Origin: a bacterium
GTDB lineage: Bacteria > Zixibacteria > MSB-5A5 > GN15 > FEB-12
DNA: 51,434 bases
Reading direction: 5' to 3'
Assembly (NCBI GenBank): GCA_029211095.1
Contig: JARGFS010000003.1
Span: 1 to 51,434 of the forward strand
Of this stretch, positions 8,460 to 16,712 are shown in pieces. Position 1 is the first letter of the stretch. Every line of letters starts with the position of its first letter. The position numbers and the translations under genes were made by a program. The notes under the pieces were generated by a model. That model was not told the DNA's origin, did not search any database, and saw only the letters and a list, made by a program, of their open reading frames with translations.

Positions 8460-9686
8460 GTGCGCGAGTTAATACGTGAAGGATTGTCTAATTTAGGGGT
8501 GGTGGAATCGGCCAGCGAAACGGTGACCTGGCTAGTAGCAGCGCTGATTATTATATTGTTAGCGGTTCTCTCTCATCTGATAACACGCCGTATTCTTTTG
8601 ACAACTGTGGCCATTGTCGTTCGCAAGAGCAAAACCAAGTGGGACGATGTTCTGGTTGAACGGAAGTTTTTCCGAAGGATTGCCCATTTAGCTCCGGCTA
8701 TGGTAGTTTATGCTACTGCTCATTATTTGCCGGAAATTGAAACGCTGCTGATCAAATTCTCCAATGTCTATATGCTTTTTGTTGGGGTGATGGCTGTTTC
8801 AGCATTCTTGTCATCTGTCAATGATATCTATCAGGGATATGAGATATCCAAGGGACGCCCCATCAAAGGATATATCCAGGTCGTCAAGATCATTGTTTTT
8901 GTAATGGTAGGGATCAGTGTTTTTGCATCGCTGATCGGCAAGTCACCGCTGGCGATATTGGGGGGCGTGGGGGCGATGTCGGCGGTGATGCTTCTGATTT
9001 TCAAAGACTCAATCCTTGGCCTGGTGGCCGGTATCCAGCTTTCGGCCAATGATATGGTCCGGGTGGGGGACTGGATTGAGATGCCGAAATTCGGGGCCGA
9101 TGGGGATGTTATCGATCTCTCCCTTAACACTGTCCAAGTGCAAAACTGGGACAAGACGATTGTCAGTATCCCAGCCTATGGTCTGATTTCTGATTCATTC
9201 AAGAACTGGCGCGGAATGGAACAGTCTGGCGGACGGCGGATCAAGCGGGCGATCAATATCGACATGACGAGTGTGAGATTCTGCGATGAAGAGATGCTGC
9301 AGCGGTTTAAGAGATTTGAGTATCTCAAGGACTATATCAGCGTCAGGCAGAGTGAGATCGATCAGCACAACAAAGAGAAGAATATAGACAATTCCGAGTT
9401 GGTGAATGGCCGACGGATGACCAACCTGGGGACATTCCGCGCCTACCTGGTCGCCTATCTAAAAAGCCATCCCAAAATTCATCAGGAGATGACTTTCTTG
9501 GTTCGGCATCTGAGTCCGACCGAGAAGGGGTTGCCGATTGAGATTTATGTATTCTCCAATGACCAGGCCTGGGCGAATTACGAAGCTATCATGGCTGACA
9601 TTTTTGATCATCTGCTGGCGGTGATCCCGCGTTTTGATCTTCGCGTCTTCCAAAACCCGACCGGCCAGGACTGGCGGAGAGTTTGA
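8460..9686 (+). CDS. Mechanosensitive ion channel, MscS family (YbdG-like)
   Basis: GTG start at 8460 with GGAGG 12 nt upstream (8443-8447); 408 residues. Three to five membrane helices occupy about residues 22-185, ending in the pore-lining helix with the Gly/Ala-rich GGVGAMSAVMLLIFKDSILG stretch. The cytoplasmic MscS beta-domain follows (GDWIEMPKFGADGDVIDLSL, then VQVQNWDKTIVSIPAY), and a long C-terminal cytoplasmic region ends near residue 408. The size, the D-W-I-E-M-P segment and the N-W-D-K-T motif match the YbdG/MscM subfamily rather than short MscS. It would open under membrane tension at hypo-osmotic shock. It stands alone, divergent from the M6 peptidase gene. Confidence 0.9.
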   Translation: MRELIREGLSNLGVVESASETVTWLVAALIIILLAVLSHLITRRILLTTVAIVVRKSKTKWDDVLVERKFFRRIAHLAPAMVVYATAHYLPEIETLLIKFSNVYMLFVGVMAVSAFLSSVNDIYQGYEISKGRPIKGYIQVVKIIVFVMVGISVFASLIGKSPLAILGGVGAMSAVMLLIFKDSILGLVAGIQLSANDMVRVGDWIEMPKFGADGDVIDLSLNTVQVQNWDKTIVSIPAYGLISDSFKNWRGMEQSGGRRIKRAINIDMTSVRFCDEEMLQRFKRFEYLKDYISVRQSEIDQHNKEKNIDNSELVNGRRMTNLGTFRAYLVAYLKSHPKIHQEMTFLVRHLSPTEKGLPIEIYVFSNDQAWANYEAIMADIFDHLLAVIPRFDLRVFQNPTGQDWRRV

Positions 9687-9749
9687 TAAGGGGGGACGAG
9701 GCCACCGCTCTTTTTCTCTCCGAGTATACTTAGCGATGTATACATTCAG

Positions 9750-9809
9750 TCATCTCGAGCACAGTCGAGAGATGATCAGGTAATAGTTCGCCCTTCGACT
9801 GAGCTCAGG
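9750..9809. repeat. Two dispersed palindromic elements downstream of the mechanosensitive channel gene
   Basis: The first, 9750-9775, pairs TCATCTCGA with TCGAGAGATGA, apart from a 2-nt bulge. The second, 9791-9809, is CCCTTCGACTGAGCTCAGG, a third copy of the element seen at 3462 and 3542. Both lie in the convergent spacer between the channel gene and queF. Confidence 0.65.
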
Positions 9810-9859
9810 GCGGCTGGGATCAGGCGCGAAGTGTTGTGATCAAAGCTCAGCCGGGCACA

Positions 9860-10258
9860 CTAAGGCCCTTCCTGCTCCCACTCCCTCACCACAGTCGTTT
9901 GGATGCCGCCGCGAGAGTTGAAGATTCCCTCCAACCTTGCCCGGCGCGGTTTCGCTGCCGCTACAACATCATCAAGAACCCGATTGACCACATTCTCGTG
10001 AAATATCCCTTTATCACGGAATGCGAGAAGATATTCTTTGAAACTCTTCAGTTCCAAGCAGCGCCTGTCTGGTACATAGGTTAGTTTGAGCACCGCAAAA
10101 TCGGGCAGACCGGTTTTGGGGCAGATACAGGAGAACTCGTTGACCGACATCTGGATTTCATAATCCCGGTCCGGGTAGATGTTCTCAAACAGTTCTATTT
10201 CAGGCGTTTTCCAGTCACGGATGCCAGACTGGCGGCCCTCGTAATCAGATTTATTCAT
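9860..10258 (-). CDS. queF: NADPH-dependent 7-cyano-7-deazaguanine (preQ0) reductase
   Basis: This 132-residue protein is the short, type I QueF that reduces the nitrile of preQ0 to the aminomethyl of preQ1 with NADPH, in the cytoplasm. The catalytic Cys46 is in FSCICPKTGLPDFA, with the assisting Asp53 seven residues on. The family motif ELKSFKEYLLAFR is at residues 69-81, and a conserved FHENVVNRVLDD segment at 86-97. The start ATG at 10258 has only a weak upstream TTTGG. It is transcribed away from queC-queE-queD, across a 387-bp repeat-rich spacer, so the four preQ1 enzymes after GTP cyclohydrolase are all here but in two transcription units. Confidence 0.96.
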   Translation of the reverse strand: MNKSDYEGRQSGIRDWKTPEIELFENIYPDRDYEIQMSVNEFSCICPKTGLPDFAVLKLTYVPDRRCLELKSFKEYLLAFRDKGIFHENVVNRVLDDVVAAAKPRRARLEGIFNSRGGIQTTVVREWEQEGP

Positions 10259-10312
10259 GGACCAAATATAACCAGCCGCGCCCGATAAGGCAACGGGAGT
10301 GTGGTCTGTTGC

Positions 10313-10396
10313 GGCAGGTCTTGATCCGCTTTTCGCGGATTGTGACCTGCCACTAAGCTAACAGGTGGATGTCGGGTCACATCCTGCTAAAGCAGG
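10313..10396. repeat. Compound hairpins, dispersed-repeat type
   Basis: GGCAGGTC (10313-10320) pairs with GACCTGCC (10344-10351), and inside it ATCCGC (10324-10329) pairs with GCGGAT (10335-10340), with symmetric 3-nt internal loops. A second hairpin, CCTGCT AA AGCAGG, is at 10383-10396 and repeats the CCTGC/GCAGG arms. The layout resembles REP-like elements. Confidence 0.7.
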
Positions 10397-10547
10397 TCAA
10401 GACTCGATGCAAAAGCCTGGTTCCGGGAGGATTGTCAGGTCGTGAATCCTGAAAAACAAGGAGAGGTCTGGCTTTCGGGCAATAGGATTGATTTCAATGT
10501 AGGAAGCTGTATATTGGTTCTGGATTCCGCTTCGCGGGAATGACTTG

Positions 10548-10595
10548 TGAGAGCAGAGATGTTTGAGAGCAGAAAAATCTGAGAGCGGGAATTAC
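10548..10595 (+). repeat. Three 16-bp-periodic direct repeats upstream of queC
   Basis: TGAGAGC begins at 10548, 10564 and 10580, exactly 16 bases apart. The first two copies share TGAGAGCAGA; the third reads TGAGAGCGGG. The array ends about 50 bases before the queC start. Confidence 0.75.
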
Positions 10596-10645
10596 TTGGG
10601 TGGACGGAAACTATATTGGTGAATGAACTACAGTGAGATTCTGTT

Positions 10646-11353
10646 TTGAGTGAGTTGAGTAATCAGAAAAAAGCAGTGGTGCTGCTCAGCGGTGGGTTGG
10701 ATTCCTATACCACGGCCGCTATAGCCAAAGAGGATGGTTTTGAAATTTACGCCATCAGTTTTGACTATGGCCAGCGGCATCGGTTTGAACTGGAGGGAGC
10801 AAAAAAGATCGCGCTATCACTTAAAGTCAAGCAGCACCTGGTGCAGGTAGTTGACCTAAGATCAATCGGAGGTTCGGCCCTTACCGATGACATTGCCGTG
10901 CCCGATGCGACTGAAGGGACAAGTTCCGAAATACCAGTCACCTATGTCCCGGCGCGCAACACGATTTTTCTGTCGCTGGCCCTTGCATGGGCTGAAGTGC
11001 TCGGGGCGGAGTCGATTTTCATTGGGGCCAATGCGGTTGACTATTCCGGCTACCCGGACTGCCGGCCGGAGTTCATTGAGTCGTTTGAGAAGATGGCTAA
11101 TCTGGCCACGAGGGTTGGCGTTCAAGGGGGGCAGATCAAAGTATCGGCACCACTGATGGAGTTGTCGAAGTCAGAAATAATCAAGAAGGGGATCAGCCTC
11201 GGGCTGGACTACTCGCTGACGATTAGTTGCTACAACCTGGATCAGTCCGGTCATGCCTGTGGCAAGTGCGACAGTTGCCGTTTGAGACGTAATGGGTTCA
11301 AAGAAGCAGACGTGCCGGACCCTACTATCTATAGCCAACCGAAGCAGAGTTAG
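10646..11353 (+). CDS. queC: 7-cyano-7-deazaguanine (preQ0) synthase
   Basis: This 235-residue ATP-dependent enzyme converts 7-carboxy-7-deazaguanine and ammonia to preQ0. The PP-loop SGGLDS is at residues 15-20, near the N-terminus as expected. The zinc site is the C-terminal Cys cluster, Cys195 plus CGKCDSC (Cys205, 208, 211). Length is normal for the family. The best start is TTG at 10646, since no ATG or GTG lies in frame before the PP-loop; a second TTG lies at 10655 and no strong ribosome site marks either. The stop codon TAG directly abuts the queE start, so the two are translationally linked. Confidence 0.96.
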   Translation: MSELSNQKKAVVLLSGGLDSYTTAAIAKEDGFEIYAISFDYGQRHRFELEGAKKIALSLKVKQHLVQVVDLRSIGGSALTDDIAVPDATEGTSSEIPVTYVPARNTIFLSLALAWAEVLGAESIFIGANAVDYSGYPDCRPEFIESFEKMANLATRVGVQGGQIKVSAPLMELSKSEIIKKGISLGLDYSLTISCYNLDQSGHACGKCDSCRLRRNGFKEADVPDPTIYSQPKQS

Positions 11354-12103
11354 ATGGACTACAAACCAGCCATAGCCAGTTGGCCGCATGATTTTGAAGA
11401 TAAGCTGCCGCTCTCCGAATTGTTTCTGTCGGTTCAGGGGGAAGGTCGGTATGCTGGATACCCGGCCCTCTTTATTCGATTCCAATACTGCAATCTTGGC
11501 TGCGCCTGGTGTGATACCAGGTTTAGCTGGGACAAGAACGAGCTTGAGGAGGGGAGTTTGCTGACAGTGACCGAATTAGTTGGGCAAGCCAAGCAGGCGA
11601 TTGCAGTGGGAGAGAATCGCCCTGAGGGCGTACATGTTGTGCTTACCGGTGGCGAACCGATGCTGCATCAGGATCGTCTGCCAGTCTTGATGGAACAGAT
11701 GCGCAGGGCCGGTTTCAATTTCTTTGAGATCGAGACGAACGGTATGTTTGTGCCATCGACAGAAATGCTGAAAGCGATAGACTGGTGGAACTGCTCCCCC
11801 AAGCTGAGCAACAGCGGTCTTCCAATTGAGAATTGTCTGGTGCCGGAAGCGATAAAAGCTATCTCCGGGACCGACCGGGCGGACTTCAAGTTCGTAGTTT
11901 CAGAAGCGAGTGATCTGGATGAACTTACTAAGTACTATCTGCCGCTGATTAAGAGAGAACAGGTTATGCTGATGCCGGAAGGGTATACGCAGAAAAGACA
12001 GCTCCGCAATAGTCCATGGGTGATCCGGGAATGTGCCAAACGCGGCTTTCGTTTCAGTCCCAGATTGCATATATTGGCCTTTGGAAATGAACGAGGAAAA
12101 TAA
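11354..12103 (+). CDS. queE: 7-carboxy-7-deazaguanine synthase, radical SAM
   Basis: This 249-residue radical SAM enzyme contracts 6-carboxytetrahydropterin to 7-carboxy-7-deazaguanine. The iron-sulfur cluster ligands are Cys46, Cys50 and Cys53 in CNLGCAWCDT, and the S-adenosylmethionine GGEP motif is present (LTGGEPML, about residues 98-105). The N-terminal SELFLSVQGEGRYAGYPALF is the usual substrate-side signature. The ATG follows the queC stop codon with no gap. queD starts 12 nt later. Confidence 0.96.
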   Translation: MDYKPAIASWPHDFEDKLPLSELFLSVQGEGRYAGYPALFIRFQYCNLGCAWCDTRFSWDKNELEEGSLLTVTELVGQAKQAIAVGENRPEGVHVVLTGGEPMLHQDRLPVLMEQMRRAGFNFFEIETNGMFVPSTEMLKAIDWWNCSPKLSNSGLPIENCLVPEAIKAISGTDRADFKFVVSEASDLDELTKYYLPLIKREQVMLMPEGYTQKRQLRNSPWVIRECAKRGFRFSPRLHILAFGNERGK

Positions 12104-12115
12104 CGGCTAAATTGA

Positions 12116-12478
12116 ATGATTGTCAAACTTACCAAGAATTTCAGCTTTGAGGCATCGCACCGCCTCGACCATCTTCCCGAAACTCACCCCTGTTACAACC
12201 TTCACGGCCATTCCTATCGTGTCCGGGTTGAGGTAACTGGCGAAGTAAATGAGCAGACCGGCTTTCTTTTGGACTACGCCGATCTCAAAGCGGCCATCCA
12301 GCCGGTTATCAAAATGCTGGACCACAAGCATCTCAATGACATTGAAGGACTCCGGTTGACTTCGACCGAACATCTGGTCAAGTGGTTGTGGGACCGGTTA
12401 AAACCAGATCTGCCAATTCTCAGCAAGATCACGATTTTTGAAACGGACTCAACCAGCTGTGAATATACCGGCGAGTAG
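12116..12478 (+). CDS. queD: 6-carboxy-5,6,7,8-tetrahydropterin synthase
   Basis: This 120-residue protein is of the 6-pyruvoyltetrahydropterin synthase family in its bacterial QueD form, which makes 6-carboxytetrahydropterin from dihydroneopterin triphosphate. Zinc ligands are His15, His30 and His32 (FEASHRL, LHGHSY); the catalytic Cys26 precedes LHGHS, in the spacing expected for QueD. A conserved DHKHLND follows. It is the last pathway gene of the queC-queE-queD unit. Its last 41 bases overlap the likely start of the next gene, a secreted peptidase, which suggests co-transcription rather than shared function. GTP cyclohydrolase and the tRNA transglycosylase are not in the window. Confidence 0.95.
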   Translation: MIVKLTKNFSFEASHRLDHLPETHPCYNLHGHSYRVRVEVTGEVNEQTGFLLDYADLKAAIQPVIKMLDHKHLNDIEGLRLTSTEHLVKWLWDRLKPDLPILSKITIFETDSTSCEYTGE

Positions 12479-15400
12479 CAAGCTACACTTTCTACAATCA
12501 TATCGCACCGCTCTCTTAATTCTCCTACTCGCATTTGCCTTGTCCGCTACTGTTAGGGCATCATCAATTGCACCCAGTGGCAGCGGTCGCCCGGCTGACT
12601 ACTGGCAGCAGGAAGTCAACTACGAGATGCAAGTCAGCCTCCGGGCGGATCTAAGAACCATTGTTGGCAACGTTCAGATTGAGTACATAAATAATTCCCC
12701 TGACAGTTTGAAGGTGATCTATTTCAAGGCTTTCCCGAATGCGATCCGGAAAGATTCCTACGCCGACAAAAAACGAAGGTCAATGAACGACTACTCCCTG
12801 GCCTCACTTAAACCGGAACAGGAGGGGAGACTCACGCTGGACAAGGATCGCTCCGTTTCAAGGGGTGAGTTTACATTCGAGAACAGCATCATAACCTACC
12901 ATCTCGACCGTCCCCTACCGCCGAATGACAGTGCCCGGTTTGAATTTGATTTTACCACGGTACTCCCTTCTCCGGATGCCATGCGGATGGGATACAGCCG
13001 ACAGGTAACCAAGGCTGCCTACTGGTATCCACAGGTATGCGTTTATGATTGGAAGCTGGGCTGGGTGAATTCGCAGTATATTGGATGGGGGGAATCTTAT
13101 GGTGACTTTGGGAATTTCGATGTAGCCATAACGGCGCCGGAGAATCAGGTTGTTGCCGCTACCGGCCAATTGGTGAACGAAGCCGAGGTTCTCCCCGGGG
13201 ATATTCGCTCCGGCCTGGATATCAAGAACTATCTGTTGCCGCGATCCGAATGGCCAAACCTGAACCTGGACAAAGAGAACAGCAAGACCTGGCATTATGT
13301 CGCCGAAAACGTCCCAGATTTTGTTTTCACGGCGTCATCAGAGTTCTGTATTGACAGTGGATCGGTCAACGGTGTCCGGGTTGTTTCTTATCCACTGAGA
13401 TCAAAAGCGGCCGGGTGGGTTGATGCGGTCCGGTTGGGGAAAAAGGCGATAGAAACATTTTCGGAGTTGTACTTCCCTTACCAGTGGCCGGTAATTCGCA
13501 TTTGCGATGCCTATGGCGGCATGGAATACCCGATGCTGACCAATTGCAGTGGGAAGGGACCTTCGCCATTTTTCAGTATGCTTCTCTACCACGAGATTGG
13601 TCATCAGTGGTTTATGGGGCAGGTTGCCTCCAATCCGGTGGATCGTCCTTTTCTTGACGAAGGGTTCACGACCCATGCCGAGCACAATGCGATGGAAAAA
13701 TATCGAGGACGCGCAGGAAACTATGTTAATTACAAGAACTGGTATCAAAGAAAATTCGCGCCATTAATAGAAAATCGCAATGCACGCGGGTTCAGGCCGC
13801 TCTACCTCTTAATGAAGCGTGGTTATGACAAGCCGATGACTTTCTCGTTCGACCAGGGGGAAGAGTACTGGACGTATCGGGTCTCCGCCTATTACAAATC
13901 AGCAGCGATGCATTACTCCTTAAGATCGATTTTTGGTGATAGTCTGTACTACCGGACGATGCACCAATATTGTGATCGTTGGTTCTTTGGGCATCCGTAC
14001 GAAAATGACTTCACGGCTGTCTTTGAAGAAGTGACCGGGACAGAGCTTGACAACTACCTGCAGCAGTGGTACTACGGAAGGAAGCGGACCGACTACGCCT
14101 ATACCGGTCGTTCCCGGGCGGAGCAGGGACGCTACTATGAACACAAGATCAAACTCAGGAACAAAGGGAGGTTTGTCTCGCCCATTGACGTGGCCATTAT
14201 CTGGAAGCAGGGGGATACAACTCTATACACAGTCTCTCCCGAAGGGATGGCGTACGCCAAGCCGGGGTATGTCAGTTTACCGGTCTGGCCGCAGTTCAGA
14301 AATCTTAACCGGGAGTATGAGTTTACCGTTCGGGCCCAGCGAGAAATCAAAAAGATTGTCATTGATCCGTTTAATCTGCTGGTCGATCTGGAACGAAGAA
14401 ACAACAGCTCAGACTTTCTGCCGCCAATAGAATTGAAACTAGATAATATGAAATTCGACCGGACGCCTCTGTATGAATATGCTCTTCGGTGGCGGCCGGA
14501 CCTCTGGTACACCAAAGCGAATGGAGTTGAGATAGGGGCTCATTGGCACGGTTCCTATCTTGAAGTGGATGATCGCATCTCCCTGGATGCCAGAGTTGGT
14601 ACTGAATCGGTCAGACCATTTATTGATTTCCGGTTGTCCGACCAATCCTCACTGCTGGGACGGAACGGCTATGCCGGATGGCGTGTGCTTAGATCGGACC
14701 GGAGAACTTATGTTTCTCAATGGTTTGAAAAGAGATTTCAGTCCCGGCTCACTATTGCAAACTACAACACTCTTCGTCTGGAAATGAATAGTCTTGATCT
14801 TAGCTCACATCAACTGAGTCGCTTCCAACCGCTGCCGTCAGAGCTGCAGGAGTATTTGCCGGAGAGTACATGGGATGGAAACACAACTTATTACATGAAC
14901 GTACTGTTTGAACACTCTCGTACTTTTAGATATGGGACGTTTTTCTGGGAGACTGCTGCCAACAGCGGTTTGTACAAGGAACTGCTCAGTCATAGAGGGT
15001 TCGTGATACACGAAGAAAAAATCAGCCTTGCTCTTACCAGAAAATCGAAAAACTATTTAGAACTGTCTCTTGAGTACCTGGGAACAACCGGCGTACCCCC
15101 TTCGCAATTTATCCCGCATCTCAGTAGAGCTTCGGCAGCTTACGCCTTTGTCAACGCGCCGCTGTTTCGGGGAAGAGGTACCATTCCGGAAGGCTGGACC
15201 GACAATTTCTATCTCTCCGGCTCCCGCGTCCGGGGCTACCAGGACCGAAATGTTTACCTGACCGAAGCTATGAGCGGCAGCCTTGAGTTGATCCCCCCTG
15301 ATCTTTTGCCGTATCGCTGGTTTGGAAAGGTTCCGCTGATCGGTAACTTTCTGAGCGGAATTGACCAGTCATTTTTCTGTGACCTGGCTGTCGTCTCGTT

Positions 15401-15635
15401 GGGAGAAATCAGCAGTTACTATCCTGCCCCTATCGGAATTTCAGAACTGTCCGGCAGCGGCAAGGTGGAAGAGAGCTACCTCTCCGCCGGTCTATCTATA
15501 CGCATGCCGCCGGTCTGGTCAGACCAGTCGTTGCAAATCGACTTTCCGTTTTACTTGAATAAACCGGCTGCCGATGAATCCGAGTTTGAATTTCGCCTGT
15601 CGTTTGCCTGGAGTGTGAACGCTGTTCGCCGGTAG
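12438..15635 (+). CDS. M1-family metallopeptidase fused to a probable outer-membrane beta-barrel
   Basis: This 1065-residue protein starts at a TTG (12438) or a GTG (12459); both give a signal peptide (SYRTALLILLLAFALSATVRA). Residues about 45-640 match the gluzincin M1 aminopeptidase fold: HEIGH at 385-389 and the third zinc ligand Glu408 in FLDEGFTTHAE, exactly 18 residues after the second His. The exopeptidase GGMEYP motif lies upstream (about residues 358-363). The remaining 400 residues are not part of a normal M1 enzyme. They alternate aromatic and polar residues, contain a VRGY (931-934) like the L6 motif of Omp85-type barrels, and end in a strand-like FRLSFAWSV. The protein may therefore be an aminopeptidase tethered to the outer membrane. 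Barrel identity is inference. Confidence 0.85.
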   Translation: MKRTQPAVNIPASSKLHFLQSYRTALLILLLAFALSATVRASSIAPSGSGRPADYWQQEVNYEMQVSLRADLRTIVGNVQIEYINNSPDSLKVIYFKAFPNAIRKDSYADKKRRSMNDYSLASLKPEQEGRLTLDKDRSVSRGEFTFENSIITYHLDRPLPPNDSARFEFDFTTVLPSPDAMRMGYSRQVTKAAYWYPQVCVYDWKLGWVNSQYIGWGESYGDFGNFDVAITAPENQVVAATGQLVNEAEVLPGDIRSGLDIKNYLLPRSEWPNLNLDKENSKTWHYVAENVPDFVFTASSEFCIDSGSVNGVRVVSYPLRSKAAGWVDAVRLGKKAIETFSELYFPYQWPVIRICDAYGGMEYPMLTNCSGKGPSPFFSMLLYHEIGHQWFMGQVASNPVDRPFLDEGFTTHAEHNAMEKYRGRAGNYVNYKNWYQRKFAPLIENRNARGFRPLYLLMKRGYDKPMTFSFDQGEEYWTYRVSAYYKSAAMHYSLRSIFGDSLYYRTMHQYCDRWFFGHPYENDFTAVFEEVTGTELDNYLQQWYYGRKRTDYAYTGRSRAEQGRYYEHKIKLRNKGRFVSPIDVAIIWKQGDTTLYTVSPEGMAYAKPGYVSLPVWPQFRNLNREYEFTVRAQREIKKIVIDPFNLLVDLERRNNSSDFLPPIELKLDNMKFDRTPLYEYALRWRPDLWYTKANGVEIGAHWHGSYLEVDDRISLDARVGTESVRPFIDFRLSDQSSLLGRNGYAGWRVLRSDRRTYVSQWFEKRFQSRLTIANYNTLRLEMNSLDLSSHQLSRFQPLPSELQEYLPESTWDGNTTYYMNVLFEHSRTFRYGTFFWETAANSGLYKELLSHRGFVIHEEKISLALTRKSKNYLELSLEYLGTTGVPPSQFIPHLSRASAAYAFVNAPLFRGRGTIPEGWTDNFYLSGSRVRGYQDRNVYLTEAMSGSLELIPPDLLPYRWFGKVPLIGNFLSGIDQSFFCDLAVVSLGEISSYYPAPIGISELSGSGKVEESYLSAGLSIRMPPVWSDQSLQIDFPFYLNKPAADESEFEFRLSFAWSVNAVRR

Positions 15636-15647
15636 AATCAGTCAGCT

Positions 15648-16634
15648 TCAAACCGACTGCTTCAGATATTTGAGCCGGAAATAGTCAAGCGCCTGGCGCA
15701 CATCTTCCGGATTGGAAATAGTCTCCAGGGCCACGCGGAGTTCTTTGGCCCCGTTAAATCCGGCCGCGTGTTCCCTGAGATGCTTACGCATGATCAGGAA
15801 ATTCTTTTCATCGCCAAAAATCTCAAGAAAAGAATCGGCGTGCATTTGCATGACATCAAGTCTTTCCGCCAGCGGAATTTCCGCACTCTTGCGGGTGCGA
15901 TCAAAAAGCCAGGGGTTGCCAAAAATAGCGCGCCCCAGCATGGCGCCATCTATTTCATACTTGTTGACCATCTCTTGAGCATGGTCCAGGTCGCGAAGGT
16001 CCCCGTTCCCCATCAGGAGGGTGTTGCTCCCCTTGAACATGGGAGCGGCAATTTCCATCTCTTCCCAGTGTGCTTCCACTTTGGACATCTCTTTGGCTGT
16101 CCTGAGGTGCACTGTCACCGCCACCGGTTCGGTCTGGAGCAAGTGCCCCAGCCATTCTTCGGTAATTCTCTTGTTGAATCCGATCCTTGTTTTTACAGAA
16201 ACCGGAAGGTTCCCGGCACCTTCAATAGTGGCGTGGATAATCTCTTTGGCCAGTTCCGGGTCCTTGATCAAGGCCGCCCCGGAACTCTGTTTGCAGATAT
16301 TTTTGTCCGGGCAGCCCATGTTGATATCAATACCGTCGAACTTCAAGTCCTGCACCATCTCTGCCGTTTTCAAAAAGTACTCCGGCTCTTTACCGAAAAC
16401 CTGGGCGACTATAGGGCGCTGGTTTTCATCGTACCGAAGCAGCTTCATCAGTTTTGGCCGACCGGGGGAGAAAAGTCCCCGACAGGAGACAAACTCGGTG
16501 AAGAAAACATCCGGCTTCCCTAGTCCGGCGATAACACGGCGGAAGGCGGCATCGGTGACATCGATCATCGGTGCCAGCGTAAAAATCGGTTTGGGTAAAT
16601 CTTTCCAGAATCCGGCGGGTCTATTCATGGGCAT
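15648..16634 (-). CDS. tRNA-dihydrouridine synthase, DusB/COG0042 family
   Basis: An FMN-dependent enzyme that reduces uridines in tRNA to dihydrouridine. The N-terminal LAPMIDVTDAAFR, the catalytic Cys (about residue 108) in DINMGCPDKNICKQSSGAAL, VKTRIGF, and the phosphate-binding GNGDL and GAMLGRAIFGNPW blocks are all present, in order, in a TIM-barrel layout. At about 328 residues the length is typical of bacterial Dus. The ATG at 16634 is used; one at 16628 and a TTG at 16646 are alternatives and none has a clear ribosome site. It converges with the M1 peptidase gene, leaving 12 nt. Which uridine it modifies cannot be told from sequence. Confidence 0.93.
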   Translation of the reverse strand: MPMNRPAGFWKDLPKPIFTLAPMIDVTDAAFRRVIAGLGKPDVFFTEFVSCRGLFSPGRPKLMKLLRYDENQRPIVAQVFGKEPEYFLKTAEMVQDLKFDGIDINMGCPDKNICKQSSGAALIKDPELAKEIIHATIEGAGNLPVSVKTRIGFNKRITEEWLGHLLQTEPVAVTVHLRTAKEMSKVEAHWEEMEIAAPMFKGSNTLLMGNGDLRDLDHAQEMVNKYEIDGAMLGRAIFGNPWLFDRTRKSAEIPLAERLDVMQMHADSFLEIFGDEKNFLIMRKHLREHAAGFNGAKELRVALETISNPEDVRQALDYFRLKYLKQSV

Positions 16635-16712
16635 ATATATAATCAATCGGAGCGTTGGTGCAATCTGTTTTCTGACTATGGACCTGGGAGATTGGGGGTC
16701 AGACTGTCCTGG

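Larger units (their letters stand above)
10259..10645. other. Repeat-rich divergent spacer between queF and queC
   Basis: No gene is seen. The 387 bases contain a two-part hairpin at 10313-10351, a small hairpin at 10383-10396, an imperfect palindrome at 10521-10544 (TGGATTCCGC TT CGCGGGAATGAC), and three 16-bp-spaced direct repeats ending 50 bases before queC. It must hold the promoters for both units. I looked for the preQ1-I and preQ1-II riboswitch patterns and did not find them. Confidence 0.75.

Noticed and set aside
10259-10645. preQ1 riboswitch before queC
   Set aside because: No short H-type pseudoknot with the A-rich tail of preQ1-I, nor a preQ1-II-like pattern, could be found in either direction.
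15768-16523. Plus-strand open frames opposite the dihydrouridine synthase
   Set aside because: The minus-strand protein has full family motifs; the plus-strand translations have none.
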